A stretch of DNA of 64,000 bases from Opitutaceae bacterium (GTDB lineage: Bacteria; Verrucomicrobiota; Verrucomicrobiia; Opitutales; Opitutaceae). Where the stretch lies: positions 124,001 through 188,000 of the forward strand of contig JANQSC010000023.1 in NCBI GenBank assembly GCA_028284235.1, given 5' to 3'. Made by a program: the position numbers and the translations under genes. Below, one piece after another: positions 8,007 through 17,700 of the stretch. Each line of letters starts with the position of its first letter. Position 1 is the stretch's first letter. The notes beneath the pieces are model-generated. The model ran no database searches. It worked only from the letters and a program-made list of their open reading frames with translations, and had not been told where the DNA came from.

Positions 8007-10652
8007 TTAGTCCGCTCTTAGCGCTTGCGTTGGAGAGATCCGGGTTGCGCGGCGCGCGGGCAGCCAACAAGCAATTAGACCGATTAGGCCTAGCAAAACT
8101 GCCGCTGCGGCAAAGGAAGCCATGTCGAAAACGGAGACTCCGTAGAGCATCCCGCTGAGGTATCGAGAGAGCCCGAGCGAAACGAGAATTCCGATCGTCA
8201 ATCCGAGCCCCGCTAGTTTGGCCCCGCTGGAAAGCACAAGATTGCGGATCGACTTTCGGTCTGCTCCGATGGCTATTCTGATACCGAATTCCCGAGTTTG
8301 CTGACGGACCATGTAGCTGACCACGCCGTAGAGACCCACCGCGGCCAGAATCAAAGCCAGCGCCGCTAGGGAGCCGAGCAATTTCATGATCAATCGCTCC
8401 CGAGCGAAATTGCCAACAAAAAGGGACTCGAGCCTATTGAGGCCTCGCACGGGCAGAGTGTGGTCGATTTGTGACATCACCTCGCGAATTTCGTTTCCGA
8501 TTGGAATAGCGTTTTCTTGAGGATCTATGACGAAAACCAAATCCCTGACAGGATATTGATTGAGTGGGCGATACACTTGTTCGCGTGATTCTCTGGCTGC
8601 GCTATGATGCTCTACATGTTCAACAACACCGACAATTTGTATCCAACCATTGGGATCGCTAGGTGGATTGCTTCCCTCGGCAATACGTTTGCCGATCGGG
8701 TCCGAATCGGGAAAATTAATTTCCACAAATTTCGTATCCACGATTGCGACACGAGGTTTTCCATATGTATCGAATTCGTTGAAGAGCCGACCGGATAGAA
8801 GCCGAATTCCCATGGCGTTAAAGTAGGTTTCGTTGATGCTTATATATTCTGCGGATCGGCCTCGACTGTTTGTAGGGATGGGATGTCCTTCAACGTATAA
8901 ATACTGTCCCCATCCGGTACCCGTAAGCGGTAGGGGAAAGGCGACTCCAACTTCTCGAACGCCAGGGATGTTCTTAAGTGACTTCCGAGCCTGTTCGGTT
9001 GTTTGCAGTCTCTTGACTCCTTTGTCGTAGTTGGCGCCGTCTAGCGACCAGTGGAAAACGAGCTTTTGCTCTGTGGAGAATCCGGGGTTCGATTGATAGA
9101 GATTCACGGTCGTGCGAATCATCAGTCCTGCCCCGATCAATAGGGTGCTGGCGAGGGCAAACTGAACGATGACGAACGTGGATTTCCAGCGCTTGCCGCG
9201 CGGGGTTTCGCTCGATCTTGAACCTTCATTTAAGGCGTCGGTCGGAGAGAGTCTCAGAGATTGGCGCAAGGGAGCGATGGCGAAGAGGAGGCTCGACAAG
9301 AGGGTAGCGGCGAGGGCGTAAGCGAGCGTTGCGAAATCAAGTTCGGCTTCAGAAATCCTCAAGACTGAGCCTTCGAGGATGGATTTGAGCCATTCAGTCA
9401 CTCCGTACGCAAGCGCGATCCCGATTAGTCCACCTGTGAGTCCTAAGGCTAGATTTTCGACTAAGAACTGTCCGATGACCTGCCGCCGGTTGGCGCCGAG
9501 AGACACTCTTAACCCGAATTCGTGACGGCGACCGAACGAACGCACGAGCTGCATACTGGCGACATTGGAGCAGGCAATGAGGAGAAGGAATATCGACGCT
9601 CCTAGTAAGGTGAAGACCGTTGAGCTGGAACTGCCGAAATAGATATCGTCTAGGTATCTTACTCGGGCGGTGTGCCCGGCATTCGACCCAGGGTATTCGG
9701 AGGCGAGATCGGACGCGATGCGCTCCATCTCGTTCCGGGCGCGTTCGATGCTCATTCCCGGCTTCAGTCGAGCGAGGACGCGGGTTCCGATCCGGCTGCC
9801 TCGGTTCGGAAGCAACCCGTCCTGCGACACGAGTCCGAAAGGAGTCCAGGCGTCTACGTCGCCGAAATCGAAGTCGTAGGGCCAGATGCCGATTACTTTA
9901 TGGTGCAGCCCGTTGAGGTTGATGAGCTCCCCGATGATTGAACGTTTCGCTCCGAATTGATTTCTCCAAAAACGTTCTCCGAGTATTACGGTGCGTTCGG
10001 CAGTTGGGTGGTCGTCTTCTTTGGTGAAAGATCTGCCTAGGATCGGAGTGACCCCCAGCACTTGAAGGCAGTCGTAAGTAGATTGCAATCCGACGATGCG
10101 GAAGGAGCGATCGCTTTCAACTAGATTGTATCCTTGCCCTCTAAAAAGGCCGATGGACGTAAAGCTGGTTTGTCTATCCCGCCAGTCTTTGAAATTTGGA
10201 TACGACACTGATTGACCTCCCAATTGATCTGAGTATTCGTCTATTTTGACGAGTTGATCAGGCTCTGGGAATGGCAAGGTCTTGAATAGGACGGTATTCG
10301 CGACCGAATAGATGGCAGTGTTGATACCGATCCCGAGGGCGAGCGTGATGAGGATGGTAGCCGTGTAGCCCTTGTTCTTGAGCATCTGCCTACTGGCGAG
10401 GCGAAGATGACGAATGAGGGCGTCGATCAATCGCATGCCCCACGAGTCTTGGCACTCCTCCTTGAGCGATTCGACATTGCCGAATTCGCGTAAAACCAGT
10501 TTGCGCGCTTCTCGTGGATCCATTCCATTGGAAACGAGATCCGCCACCGACATCTCGATGTGCAGCTCTATTTCGGCAGCAAGCTCGTCATGTTGTTTGT
10601 TGAATCGCAGCAAATTTTTGAGCTGCGTTCTCCATTTGTAGAAGTGTCTCAC
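8007..10652 (-). CDS. ADOP-type FtsX/MacB-like permease
   Basis: 881-aa permease starting 16 bp after the stop of the PadR gene at 10669-11004, its likely regulator. The prefix (1-75) has KQHDELAAEIELHIEM, REARKLVLREFG and QDSWG. A first segment near 88-110 (ALGIGINTAIYSV) leads to the first periplasmic domain. FtsX signatures are RVSLGANRRQ near 381 and EFGIRIAIGA near 786; the end is ISPTQALRAD. The body is closest to the permease at 11084-13711: both have GAGLM...NLY.S..GF and a PLPL.G motif early in the second periplasmic domain. That neighbour has its own PadR, so the two modules look like a tandem duplication that later diverged. The first-lobe membrane segment has FLLLIACSNVASMQLV, the family pattern for the second segment. 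Confidence 0.95.
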   Translation of the reverse strand: MRHFYKWRTQLKNLLRFNKQHDELAAEIELHIEMSVADLVSNGMDPREARKLVLREFGNVESLKEECQDSWGMRLIDALIRHLRLASRQMLKNKGYTATILITLALGIGINTAIYSVANTVLFKTLPFPEPDQLVKIDEYSDQLGGQSVSYPNFKDWRDRQTSFTSIGLFRGQGYNLVESDRSFRIVGLQSTYDCLQVLGVTPILGRSFTKEDDHPTAERTVILGERFWRNQFGAKRSIIGELINLNGLHHKVIGIWPYDFDFGDVDAWTPFGLVSQDGLLPNRGSRIGTRVLARLKPGMSIERARNEMERIASDLASEYPGSNAGHTARVRYLDDIYFGSSSSTVFTLLGASIFLLLIACSNVASMQLVRSFGRRHEFGLRVSLGANRRQVIGQFLVENLALGLTGGLIGIALAYGVTEWLKSILEGSVLRISEAELDFATLAYALAATLLSSLLFAIAPLRQSLRLSPTDALNEGSRSSETPRGKRWKSTFVIVQFALASTLLIGAGLMIRTTVNLYQSNPGFSTEQKLVFHWSLDGANYDKGVKRLQTTEQARKSLKNIPGVREVGVAFPLPLTGTGWGQYLYVEGHPIPTNSRGRSAEYISINETYFNAMGIRLLSGRLFNEFDTYGKPRVAIVDTKFVEINFPDSDPIGKRIAEGSNPPSDPNGWIQIVGVVEHVEHHSAARESREQVYRPLNQYPVRDLVFVIDPQENAIPIGNEIREVMSQIDHTLPVRGLNRLESLFVGNFARERLIMKLLGSLAALALILAAVGLYGVVSYMVRQQTREFGIRIAIGADRKSIRNLVLSSGAKLAGLGLTIGILVSLGLSRYLSGMLYGVSVFDMASFAAAAVLLGLIGLIACWLPARRATRISPTQALRAD

Positions 10653-10668
10653 GGTGTTGATCGACTGG

Positions 10669-11004
10669 CTATGTGTTCTTGATGACGATGTTCACCGCAT
10701 TAGTGACCAGTTCCCAGTGGCTGATCTCTTCTTCCATGTGCGTTCTCCCGGCGGGAGTGAGCGCGTAGACTTTCATCGGTTTGTCGGAGTCGCCCGTCTT
10801 CCACTCAGACTTGATGTAGCCTTCGTTCTCCAATCGATGGAGGGCGGGATAGAGCGACCCTTTCTGCACGCTGAGCGCGTCGCTACTGAGCAATTCGATG
10901 CTCTTGCCGATGGCGTAGCCGTATTTCTCTCCGCTATTGAGGACTCTCAGGATCAACAGATCCAAAGTCCCTAACAGCATGTCTTTTTTGCGTGGTGGTG
11001 ACAT
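10669..11004 (-). CDS. PadR-family transcriptional regulator
   Basis: 111-aa winged-helix repressor, start set at the ATG complementary to 11002-11004: family members begin a few residues before the motif GTLDLLIL, and a longer open frame would run through the operator. Visible features: wing/recognition region GSLYPALHRLE (about residues 39-49), KVYALTPAGR, and a C-terminal dimerisation helix ending in the pattern HWE...NAVN. It heads an operon with the permeases at 8007-10652 and 5346-7994. A perfect 12-8-12 palindrome ends 1 bp before the start codon, so it probably represses its own operon. There is no SD box between operator and ATG. The inducer is unknown. Confidence 0.95.
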   Translation of the reverse strand: MSPPRKKDMLLGTLDLLILRVLNSGEKYGYAIGKSIELLSSDALSVQKGSLYPALHRLENEGYIKSEWKTGDSDKPMKVYALTPAGRTHMEEEISHWELVTNAVNIVIKNT

Positions 11005-11005
11005 A

Positions 11006-11037
11006 GGTAAGCTATCTAACCAGTAAGATAGCTTACC
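11006..11037 (-). promoter_or_regulatory. Operator and promoter of the PadR/permease operon 11004-5346
   Basis: Perfect inverted repeat: GGTAAGCTATCT at 11006-11017 and AGATAGCTTACC at 11026-11037, 8-bp spacer. On the - strand a consensus TTGACA lies just upstream (complement of 11046-11051), so the -10 region falls inside the palindrome. Repressor binding would block RNA polymerase directly. Assignment to the adjacent PadR is by position. Confidence 0.8.
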
Positions 11038-11083
11038 ATTTGAGATGTCAAATAGTTTTTTTGACTGGGCCCCGATGGGCCGA

Positions 11084-13711
11084 CTATTCGGCTCGTAGCG
11101 CCTGGGAAGCTGCCGTTCGGGTGGCGCGGTAGGCTGGGGCCCAGCAGGCGAGCAAGCCAACGACGCCGAGTATCAAGGCGACGAGGGAGAACGAGACCCA
11201 GTCAAAACGGGAAACTCCGTACAGCATGTTGGATATGAAGTGGGACAATCCGAGCGAGGCGCCGAGCCCGATGAGAAGCCCGATACCCGAAACTTTCACG
11301 CCATCCAGCAGGAATAGGTTTCGGATTGCGCCGGGGTGCGCTCCGATGGCCAGTCGTACTCCGATTTCGCGCGTCCGTTGGCTGACGGAGTAGCTGAGCA
11401 CGCCGTAGAGTCCAACTGCGGCCAGGACCAACGCCAACGCGGAAAGCACGGCCAGCAATTTCATCAGCAGTTGTTCGGTGGAAATCGTTTGTTCGAACAG
11501 TTCATCGTATTCCTGCAGCGCTTGAACGGGTAAATTGGGATCGATGCCCTGGAGGATTTTCTGTATCGATTGGGACAGCGCCATGGGCTGGCCTTCCGTC
11601 TGCACGATGAATGAAAAGCCGCGAAACGTTTCCTGGGCGACAGGCACGTAGAGTCTCTTCTGCGGTTCGGTGGTTGCTCCCATAACGGCTGTGTTTTCAA
11701 CCACGCCGACGATGGTTCTCCACATTGCTGGATCTTCGGGAGGGCGTTTTCCGATGACCAGTCGTTTGCCAATCGGGTCTTCCGTGCCGAACACCTGTTC
11801 GGCAAACAGGCGGTCGATAATCGCGACGGGCTTATTGTCGCGGGTATCGAATTGATTGAAGACGCGGCCCGCCAGCAGTCTGAGCCCCATTACCTCGGCC
11901 GCATTGGGTCCCAGCCAGTACCGTGAAACGCCCACCGCTTCGCCCTCGTCCGGGATGCGCGTGCCTTCCACGTAGTAGGGATTATTGCTATCGTCTCCTG
12001 ATAGTGGAAGCGGAGTGAGGAAGCCGACGTCCTTAACCCCGGGTAGTTGTCTCAGTTGCTCCTGGGCTTTATACAGCGTCTGCATTCGCTTTTCGGGTTC
12101 CGCATAGTTGGGCCCGGAGAGGTTCCATCGAAAAGTCAGGCGCTGGTCGGTCTCGAATCCGAGGTCGGAATCGTACAGGTTTGCGGCGGATTTGAGCATG
12201 AGCCCTGCTCCTACTAACAGCGCTGCGGTGAGGGCGAATTCGCCAATGATGAGCCGGGATTTCCATTTGCGCGCCTGGAGGGATTCGCCGCTTCGTCCTC
12301 CGGAGTTCAAGGCTTCTCGGTGGGAGCTCTTGAAGGCCTGACGCAGTGGAGCCATCCCAAAGAGGAAGCTGGCCAGGAAGCAAAGAATGAGCAGGTAGAA
12401 GAAGGCGGCACCATCCAGCTGGACTTCGCTGATTCGCGGCAAGGACTGAGCAAACAGATTTTTGAGCCAGTAGATGGAAACGTACGCCAAGGCAATGCCG
12501 GCGATACCGCCGAGGAGTCCGAGCGCCAGGTTTTCCACGCTTAATTGGGTGGCAAACTGGCGTTTGCTGGCCCCGAGGGACGCGCGGATACCAAACTCTT
12601 GCTTGCGGCCGTGGGATCGAACGAGCTGCATGTTGGCCACATTGACGCAGGCAATGAGCAGGAGAAATCCCGAGGCCGCGAGCAGCGCTTTGAGCGCTGG
12701 GCGGGAGCCGCTCAGCAACCGTTCTTCTAGAAGCTGTGCGCGTGCGGACCAATCCGTATTGCTGGCTGGGTAAAGCGGTTGAAGACTAGCGGCGATCGTC
12801 TCCAGGTCCAGTCGAGCCTGATCCAGAGTCACTCCCGGTTTTAGGCGGGCAAAGGCAGCCAGCCCGGGGTGGCTGCCGCGATTGGAGAAGTTGCCCTGGC
12901 CGACATAGCGTTCCAGCGAAGTGTAGACGTCGCGGTTTTCCAACGGGTAGACCGAAGGCAGTATTCCGATGACCGTGTAGAGCTCTCCGGTGAGGTTGAT
13001 TGGAGTCCCAATAATTGACGGGTCTGCCTGGAATCGAGCGCGCCAGAGCCGCTCGCTTATAATCGCGGTGGCCGCGGCATCGGCTCGGTCTTCCTCGGGT
13101 CCGAAGAAGCGGCCCATCAATGGTTGAACGCCAAAGGCTTTGAAGTAGCCGGCGCTTGCCAGGCCGCCTCTCAATCGAAAGGCCTCGCCATCGCGAATCA
13201 GATCGTAGCCCATGCCGGTTATGGCGCCCATGGACTCGAAGCTGCTTTGCTGGTTTCTCCAGTCATTGAAATTTGGGTACGACAGGGAAAATTCTCCAAA
13301 ATGTGGGTGCCACTCCCTGGCTGTCACGATTCGATGGGAATCCGGAAAGGACAAGGGGCGGAACAGCACTGCGTTGGCCAGGGAGAACAGAGCCGTGTTC
13401 GCGCCGATCCCCAGGGCCAGGGTAAGGATCGCGACGGCGGTGAAGCCCTTGTGCTTCTTCATTTGCCGTCCGGTCAACTGGAGGTGGCGAATCATGTTGT
13501 CGACAAAGCGCATCCCCCAGGAGTCGCGGCATTCCTCTTTGAGGAACTCCACGTTTCCGAATTCGCGCAGAGCCGCTTGACGGGCTTGTTCGGGCGGCAC
13601 GCCCTCGGCTTGGAGCAGCTCGATGTGCTCCTCGAGGTGAAAGCGCATTTCCTTGTCCATTCGAGACTCCAAATCCCAAGGGCGGAGTCGTTTGAAGAGG
13701 CGTCGGATCAT
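11084..13711 (-). CDS. ADOP-type FtsX/MacB-like permease
   Basis: 875-aa permease, partner of the PadR at 13742-14077 from which it is separated by 30 bp. The prefix (1-72) differs from its neighbours: SRMDKEMRFHLEEHIELL, PEQARQAALREFG and RDSWG. The first segment near 85-108 contains LALGIGANTALFSL. FtsX signatures are RASLGASKRQ near 375 and EIGVRLAIGA near 780; the terminus is AASQALRAE. The body is closest to 8007-10652. Codon choice looks more GC-rich than in that neighbour (by eye), which could mean a separate history. The gene ends about 80 bp before the next PadR start, so the two - strand modules are separate transcription units with the operator at 11006 between them. Confidence 0.95.
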   Translation of the reverse strand: MIRRLFKRLRPWDLESRMDKEMRFHLEEHIELLQAEGVPPEQARQAALREFGNVEFLKEECRDSWGMRFVDNMIRHLQLTGRQMKKHKGFTAVAILTLALGIGANTALFSLANAVLFRPLSFPDSHRIVTAREWHPHFGEFSLSYPNFNDWRNQQSSFESMGAITGMGYDLIRDGEAFRLRGGLASAGYFKAFGVQPLMGRFFGPEEDRADAAATAIISERLWRARFQADPSIIGTPINLTGELYTVIGILPSVYPLENRDVYTSLERYVGQGNFSNRGSHPGLAAFARLKPGVTLDQARLDLETIAASLQPLYPASNTDWSARAQLLEERLLSGSRPALKALLAASGFLLLIACVNVANMQLVRSHGRKQEFGIRASLGASKRQFATQLSVENLALGLLGGIAGIALAYVSIYWLKNLFAQSLPRISEVQLDGAAFFYLLILCFLASFLFGMAPLRQAFKSSHREALNSGGRSGESLQARKWKSRLIIGEFALTAALLVGAGLMLKSAANLYDSDLGFETDQRLTFRWNLSGPNYAEPEKRMQTLYKAQEQLRQLPGVKDVGFLTPLPLSGDDSNNPYYVEGTRIPDEGEAVGVSRYWLGPNAAEVMGLRLLAGRVFNQFDTRDNKPVAIIDRLFAEQVFGTEDPIGKRLVIGKRPPEDPAMWRTIVGVVENTAVMGATTEPQKRLYVPVAQETFRGFSFIVQTEGQPMALSQSIQKILQGIDPNLPVQALQEYDELFEQTISTEQLLMKLLAVLSALALVLAAVGLYGVLSYSVSQRTREIGVRLAIGAHPGAIRNLFLLDGVKVSGIGLLIGLGASLGLSHFISNMLYGVSRFDWVSFSLVALILGVVGLLACWAPAYRATRTAASQALRAE

Positions 13712-13741
13712 CGTTGTGTTTTGGGCACGACGAGGGCGCGT

Positions 13742-14077
13742 CTAGCTGTCGGAAAGAAGGACGGCTTCAACCGCTAGGGAAAACTCACGCCAGTCGGCGG
13801 TGTGTTCCTCCAGTTGTTGTTTGCCCTTCGGCAGGATTTTGTAGAAGCGGGCTTCCCGGCCTTTCTCGGAGGTGGCGGCGTAGCTTTCGACCAGGCCTTT
13901 CTTCTCGAGACGGTAGAGGGCCGGGTAGAGCGAGCCGACGTTGAGGGTGAAGGCGCCGCTGGAGATTTGCTTGAGGCGCTTGGAGATTCCCCAGCCGTGG
14001 CGGTCCTCCGTGAGCAAGGATTTCAAGACCAGCATCTCCAAGGCGCCGAGAAGTAGATTGTTCGATTTGTTGCCCAT
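13742..14077 (-). CDS. PadR-family transcriptional regulator
   Basis: 111 aa. Start at the ATG complementary to 14075-14077, one base from a long palindrome. The motif LLLGALEMLVL at residues 8-18 replaces the usual GTLDLLIL; the wing reads VGSLYPALYRLEKKGLVES and the dimer helix follows EKGREARFYKI. The ADEHTADW-like C-terminal stretch lacks the usual acid-rich E..HW pattern. It precedes the permease at 11084-13711 and should control it. It belongs to the same family as the other PadR genes here but to a more divergent branch, matching its A/T-rich and unusually long operator. Confidence 0.94.
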   Translation of the reverse strand: MGNKSNNLLLGALEMLVLKSLLTEDRHGWGISKRLKQISSGAFTLNVGSLYPALYRLEKKGLVESYAATSEKGREARFYKILPKGKQQLEEHTADWREFSLAVEAVLLSDS

Positions 14078-14078
14078 A

Positions 14079-14114
14079 ATATTTCGATATTAGATATTTC
14101 GAATATCGAAATAT
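14079..14114 (-). promoter_or_regulatory. Operator and promoter of the PadR/permease operon 14077-11084
   Basis: Perfect 13-bp inverted repeat: ATATTTCGATATT at 14079-14091 and AATATCGAAATAT at 14102-14114, 10-bp spacer. A TTGACA -35 box on the - strand (complement of 14118-14123) sits 3 bp outside it. The start codon is 1 bp away on the other side and no SD box fits. Confidence 0.82.
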
Positions 14115-14189
14115 AAGTGTCAAGATACAAATTTATCATCGCCCCGACCGCGTCGGGGCTAGGAGTCTTGCTTCGCAAGCCAATAGGTT

Positions 14190-14575
14190 CCCCGATTGGC
14201 CGCCGACTGCGTCGGGGTCCCTAAAGGGATCGGGGAAATAAGGTCATTTGAATGACGGGTTATGACTTTATTTCCCGCGTTAGCGGGATCCTTAATTGTC
14301 CCGGATACCACCGACGAAGTCGGGGTCTTCGACGGGACATCCTAGCCCCGACGGCGTCGGGGCGATGACAAATTCTTTGAGTCGAAAAAAACGCAGCGAG
14401 TTGCCTCGCTGCATTGAAGTGCTTGTTGTAGATGTAGAGAGCTGGCTCAGCGTCGGTAGCTTCGGCGGTTGTAGGTTTTCGCTTCGGCTTGTGGTTGAGG
14501 GTGTAGCCGACTGCGAGACCCTGTATCCCTTCTCCGGGGTCGATTGGCTCTTTTTCAAGAGCGCAGGGGTCGCCA
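14190..14575. repeat. Hairpin-rich repeat, left copy
   Basis: Direct copy of 20131-20712, with high identity from the CCGCCGACTG stretch through the terminator and into coding remnants. It contains several short hairpins of the type CCCCGAC..GTCGGGG, the stem CCCGC..GCGGG, and a terminator stem. The two copies flank the 1693-aa gene. Bases 14124-14189 before it also form small GC hairpins (GCCCCGACC, TTGCTTCGCAA). Confidence 0.8.
14385..14412 (-). terminator. Rho-independent terminator (decayed gene copy)
   Basis: Stem GCAGCGAG (14393-14400) / CTCGCTGC (14405-14412), loop TTGC, followed on the - strand by seven T (A run 14385-14391). It is the twin of the terminator after the leucine-rich protein at 20327-20355 and here follows only a gene fragment. 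Confidence 0.75.
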
Positions 14576-14577
14576 TT
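14438..14577 (-). pseudogene. Remnant of a leucine-rich surface protein gene (3' end)
   Basis: Translating the - strand gives DPCALEKEPIDPGEGIQGL, then NHKPKRK, matching the C-terminal part of the intact protein at 20390-21241 (DPCVLEEEE..., PIDPEEWIQGL, NHKPKRK). About 70 residues between these blocks are deleted, the acid-rich run is shortened, and one base is lost after KPKRK so the frame misses the original stop. No start and no upstream half remain. It is a dead fragment carried with the repeat copy. Confidence 0.75.
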
Positions 14578-14616
14578 AGTCGTGCGCGATTGTGTTGTTG
14601 CGGCTGGTGATCGACT

Positions 14617-14636
14617 GCCCCAAAGGGGGCGTTTTT
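14617..14636 (+). terminator. Possible short terminator hairpin
   Basis: GCCCC / GGGGC with a four-base loop, followed by GTTTTT. The stem is only 5 bp. It lies about 140 bp before the 1693-aa gene and would isolate it from upstream + strand transcription. Between here and 14775 there is also an inverted repeat, TTACGTCG (14717-14724) / CGACGTAA (14748-14755), which could fold in the 5' leader. Confidence 0.4.
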
Positions 14637-14774
14637 CCCGGGGTGCACAATTTTCCTGAAAAGCGCCACAAATTTACAAACTGATTGGCCGGATGGGTTG
14701 CTATTTTAGGAGTTCATTACGTCGGTCCGGGCGTTTCACGTGGCTCGCGACGTAAATTGTAAACCCCGATAACT

Positions 14775-17700
14775 ATGGAAATACTGAGATTTAATATTAA
14801 TAGGAGAGCAATTTCTAGAGCGGTCAGGGGAATCGCGTTTCCGATTTCGGCTCTTGGTCTAGCAAGCGGAGTGTTTGGCGAAGATTGGCAGAGAATCACC
14901 TTTCCCAGCGAGAAGCACGCGAACAACGACGCTTTCCCGGAATACGCGGGGGAGATGAGAGGACAGGCTCCCAATTTCTTTGGAGTGTCGCCCGCGAATC
15001 CACTCTTCATGATACAGGCCTGTAATATGAAGGGGCAAACGCTCGTGTCTAACAATGGAATGGATTTTCGCCCTTCGGGAAACAAGTCTGGCCGTATCGG
15101 CACAACATTTGGATTTTCCCGGCATGATGGAGATCTGGCTTTCGGATTGATGGGGCCCACTAGACGTCCAAAAGATGAAGCAGACGAGGAGCACCCGCAT
15201 GGCATCTATCGCACGACTGATGCTGGAGCGACTTGGGAGCAGGTGCTGCAATTGCCCGAAGCCCGGGCTCTCGAGAAGTTCGACAGGGCCGATAACGGCT
15301 ACGGTACAGGCGCTGGCGATTGGGGAGAGAAGGTATCAAACCAGACACTCGCGAAGCGTCTGCTGCTCGTCGATCCGGCATCGGAACGGAGCGATCACAT
15401 CTATTATGCGGACACCCACCGGGGCCTTCTTAGATCGACGGACAATGGCGATACATGGGACTATCTATTCGCCGATTACTCCGATGCGGAAACGGCAGAC
15501 AGATTCAAAGACAAATATGTAAAGACGCTCGCTGCCGGTGTGTCTTCGGATGGCGAGACTAAGCTCTATGCGATCATAGAGCCGGATCCAGATACCCATG
15601 CCCAAACCGGCTGGACAATGGAAGACACGGAAGGCGAACTGTGGCGGATAGAGTTAGTTGGCGCGGATGGAGTCGTCGAATCAGTCGAAGGGTCGCTTTG
15701 CAACGAGAGAACGGACATTGCAGACGTTGAGGTCTTCAGCGACGGTGCAAGCGGTTTCGTGCTGATACAAGCTCAGACCAGTTCAGGAGGAAGTGAACTT
15801 TACCCTTTCTCTAACGAAGGGAGAACGTTTACCCACAACGATGACGATTCGAACGTAAGCCCATTGTTGGACAACTTCGACGAGGAGGTTGATTCTCTGG
15901 TCGGCGTGTACGTGAATCCGCACAACGACAGCCATGTGGTAGTCCCGAGAGGGGTAAAGGCTGCTCTGTCCAAGTCTTTCGTTTGGAGCAACGACGCAGG
16001 AGAAACCTGGAACGATACGGAGCGTAGTACTTTTGTCTCCAGCGACGGGATAGAATTGGTGATCGACTTCGTTTCAGGCAGTCCGGAGGAGCATCACACA
16101 GCGAGTGGTGGTTGGAGGATGATGGAGGAAGCTGGAGTCCTCAACGGAGGTCCAATAGTGGGTTTTGTGGATTCCAGTACGGTGGTCTGGTGGTCCAACT
16201 CGAAAAATAGGCCGCTCTTGATCAGTTACGACTACGGCGATACCGCCAGTCACTTCGCTACAGGTACGGATACAAAAGGTCCGGGGCAGATCAACTCTGG
16301 ATATGGCGGAGATGTCCTAGCGGTTGCGTTTGGCGAATACGGATTCTCTTTTACGATCGATGGAGGCCTTTCCTGGAGAGGATACACTCTCTATAATACG
16401 CGTGCGCTGCAACAAATTGGGCGTGCTGCTCAAAACTCAGGGTCGAATTCCGGCGGAGCGGCGAATAGAGGCGTGGCGATCGCATTTAATGAAGATACCG
16501 CATCGGGCCTCTTCGAGGCCTATGGATTACACTCTTCAATGGGATACCTTGCTAAGTTCGAGCAAACTACGTCTGGAGAAAATGACTGGGATATTTCGAA
16601 GGTTAACGATTCGGGTGGAAACAATTTTGGGACGACACACATGCTTTACGAGAACGGGATGAAAGGTGGAGCAATTGGCGACGGGTTTCATGTGGGCGAC
16701 CACATTTACATGGGAAACCTCTTCAGCAGCGATGGCGGTAGTACCTGGTCCAACGCCTTTCTCGACCCTGGGGTTACCGACGACGATCCGATGGTGGTTT
16801 TAGCAGTGTCCTCTCGCAATGGGAGAATCGCAGTGGCGACTACCCATCGCGTTGGCGCGGGTAATGCGGATTGGGCGCTCTACGTTACTATTGATGGAGG
16901 AAGTAACTGGGAGCGGTTGCCAGATCCTCCTACCCACGAGGCCCTTGCAGAGGACGGGAGTGGGAGTGGCAATTACTATTTCCCTATCGCGTTTGCGGGA
17001 TACAATGAAATGGAAGTCATGTTGGATATCGATCCGAGGGCTCAGCACGACCCGACCGTCGATAGCGCCAACAGGCTGAGAATTCTATTGCCTGGGCGGA
17101 TGGGTGTATATGAATTTAACGCGACCAGCATGGATGGGTCTGCCGGGACGTGGTCAATTCACAATAGCGGGATTGATCCTGACGTTGGCCAATTCGACAT
17201 ATACGAATCGGTATACTGGATACATGGTATCCAGTTTGATCCGACTGAAAGTGGTATAGTCTATGCATCCAAGGGTCGAGTGGGGACCGATGGATGGTTA
17301 CCTCATAAAAATGGTAACGCTCGCTATTCGTTTGGAACTGCGGAGCAACCGTTGTACATTTCATATGATTGGGGAGAAACTTGGACTAACTTGCATGATT
17401 CCGATTCTGATGTGCTCCCCGATTTTATTACAGTAAGCACGATGCATGTGACGAAGCCAAACCAAGGTAGTGGAACCCTCTACGTCGGCTCCATGAACCA
17501 TGGCTTGTACCGCTACGAGCCCGAATGGGCTTACGATCCGTTCGAGAGCGGCATTCTCTCTGGAGGCATTGGATGGTATGACGAATGGACTCTCGATGGC
17601 GCGGGAAGCGGGGTAAACCCAAAGGTCGAAATCATTACGTACCAGGGGAATTCAGTCTGCCAGCTCTATGATAGGACCAACCGCTCGACGACAAATATAC

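Noticed and set aside
12069..12752. Open frame of 227 codons on the - strand
   Set aside because: Out-of-frame shadow of the permease at 11084-13711, rich in R, P and H.
14124..14420. CRISPR-like series of repeated hairpins
   Set aside because: The units differ in length and spacing, there are no spacers of constant size and no cas genes.
14292..14669. 125-codon frame on the - strand
   Set aside because: It crosses the terminator and hairpins in a frame different from the leucine-rich protein fragment, so it is not a gene.
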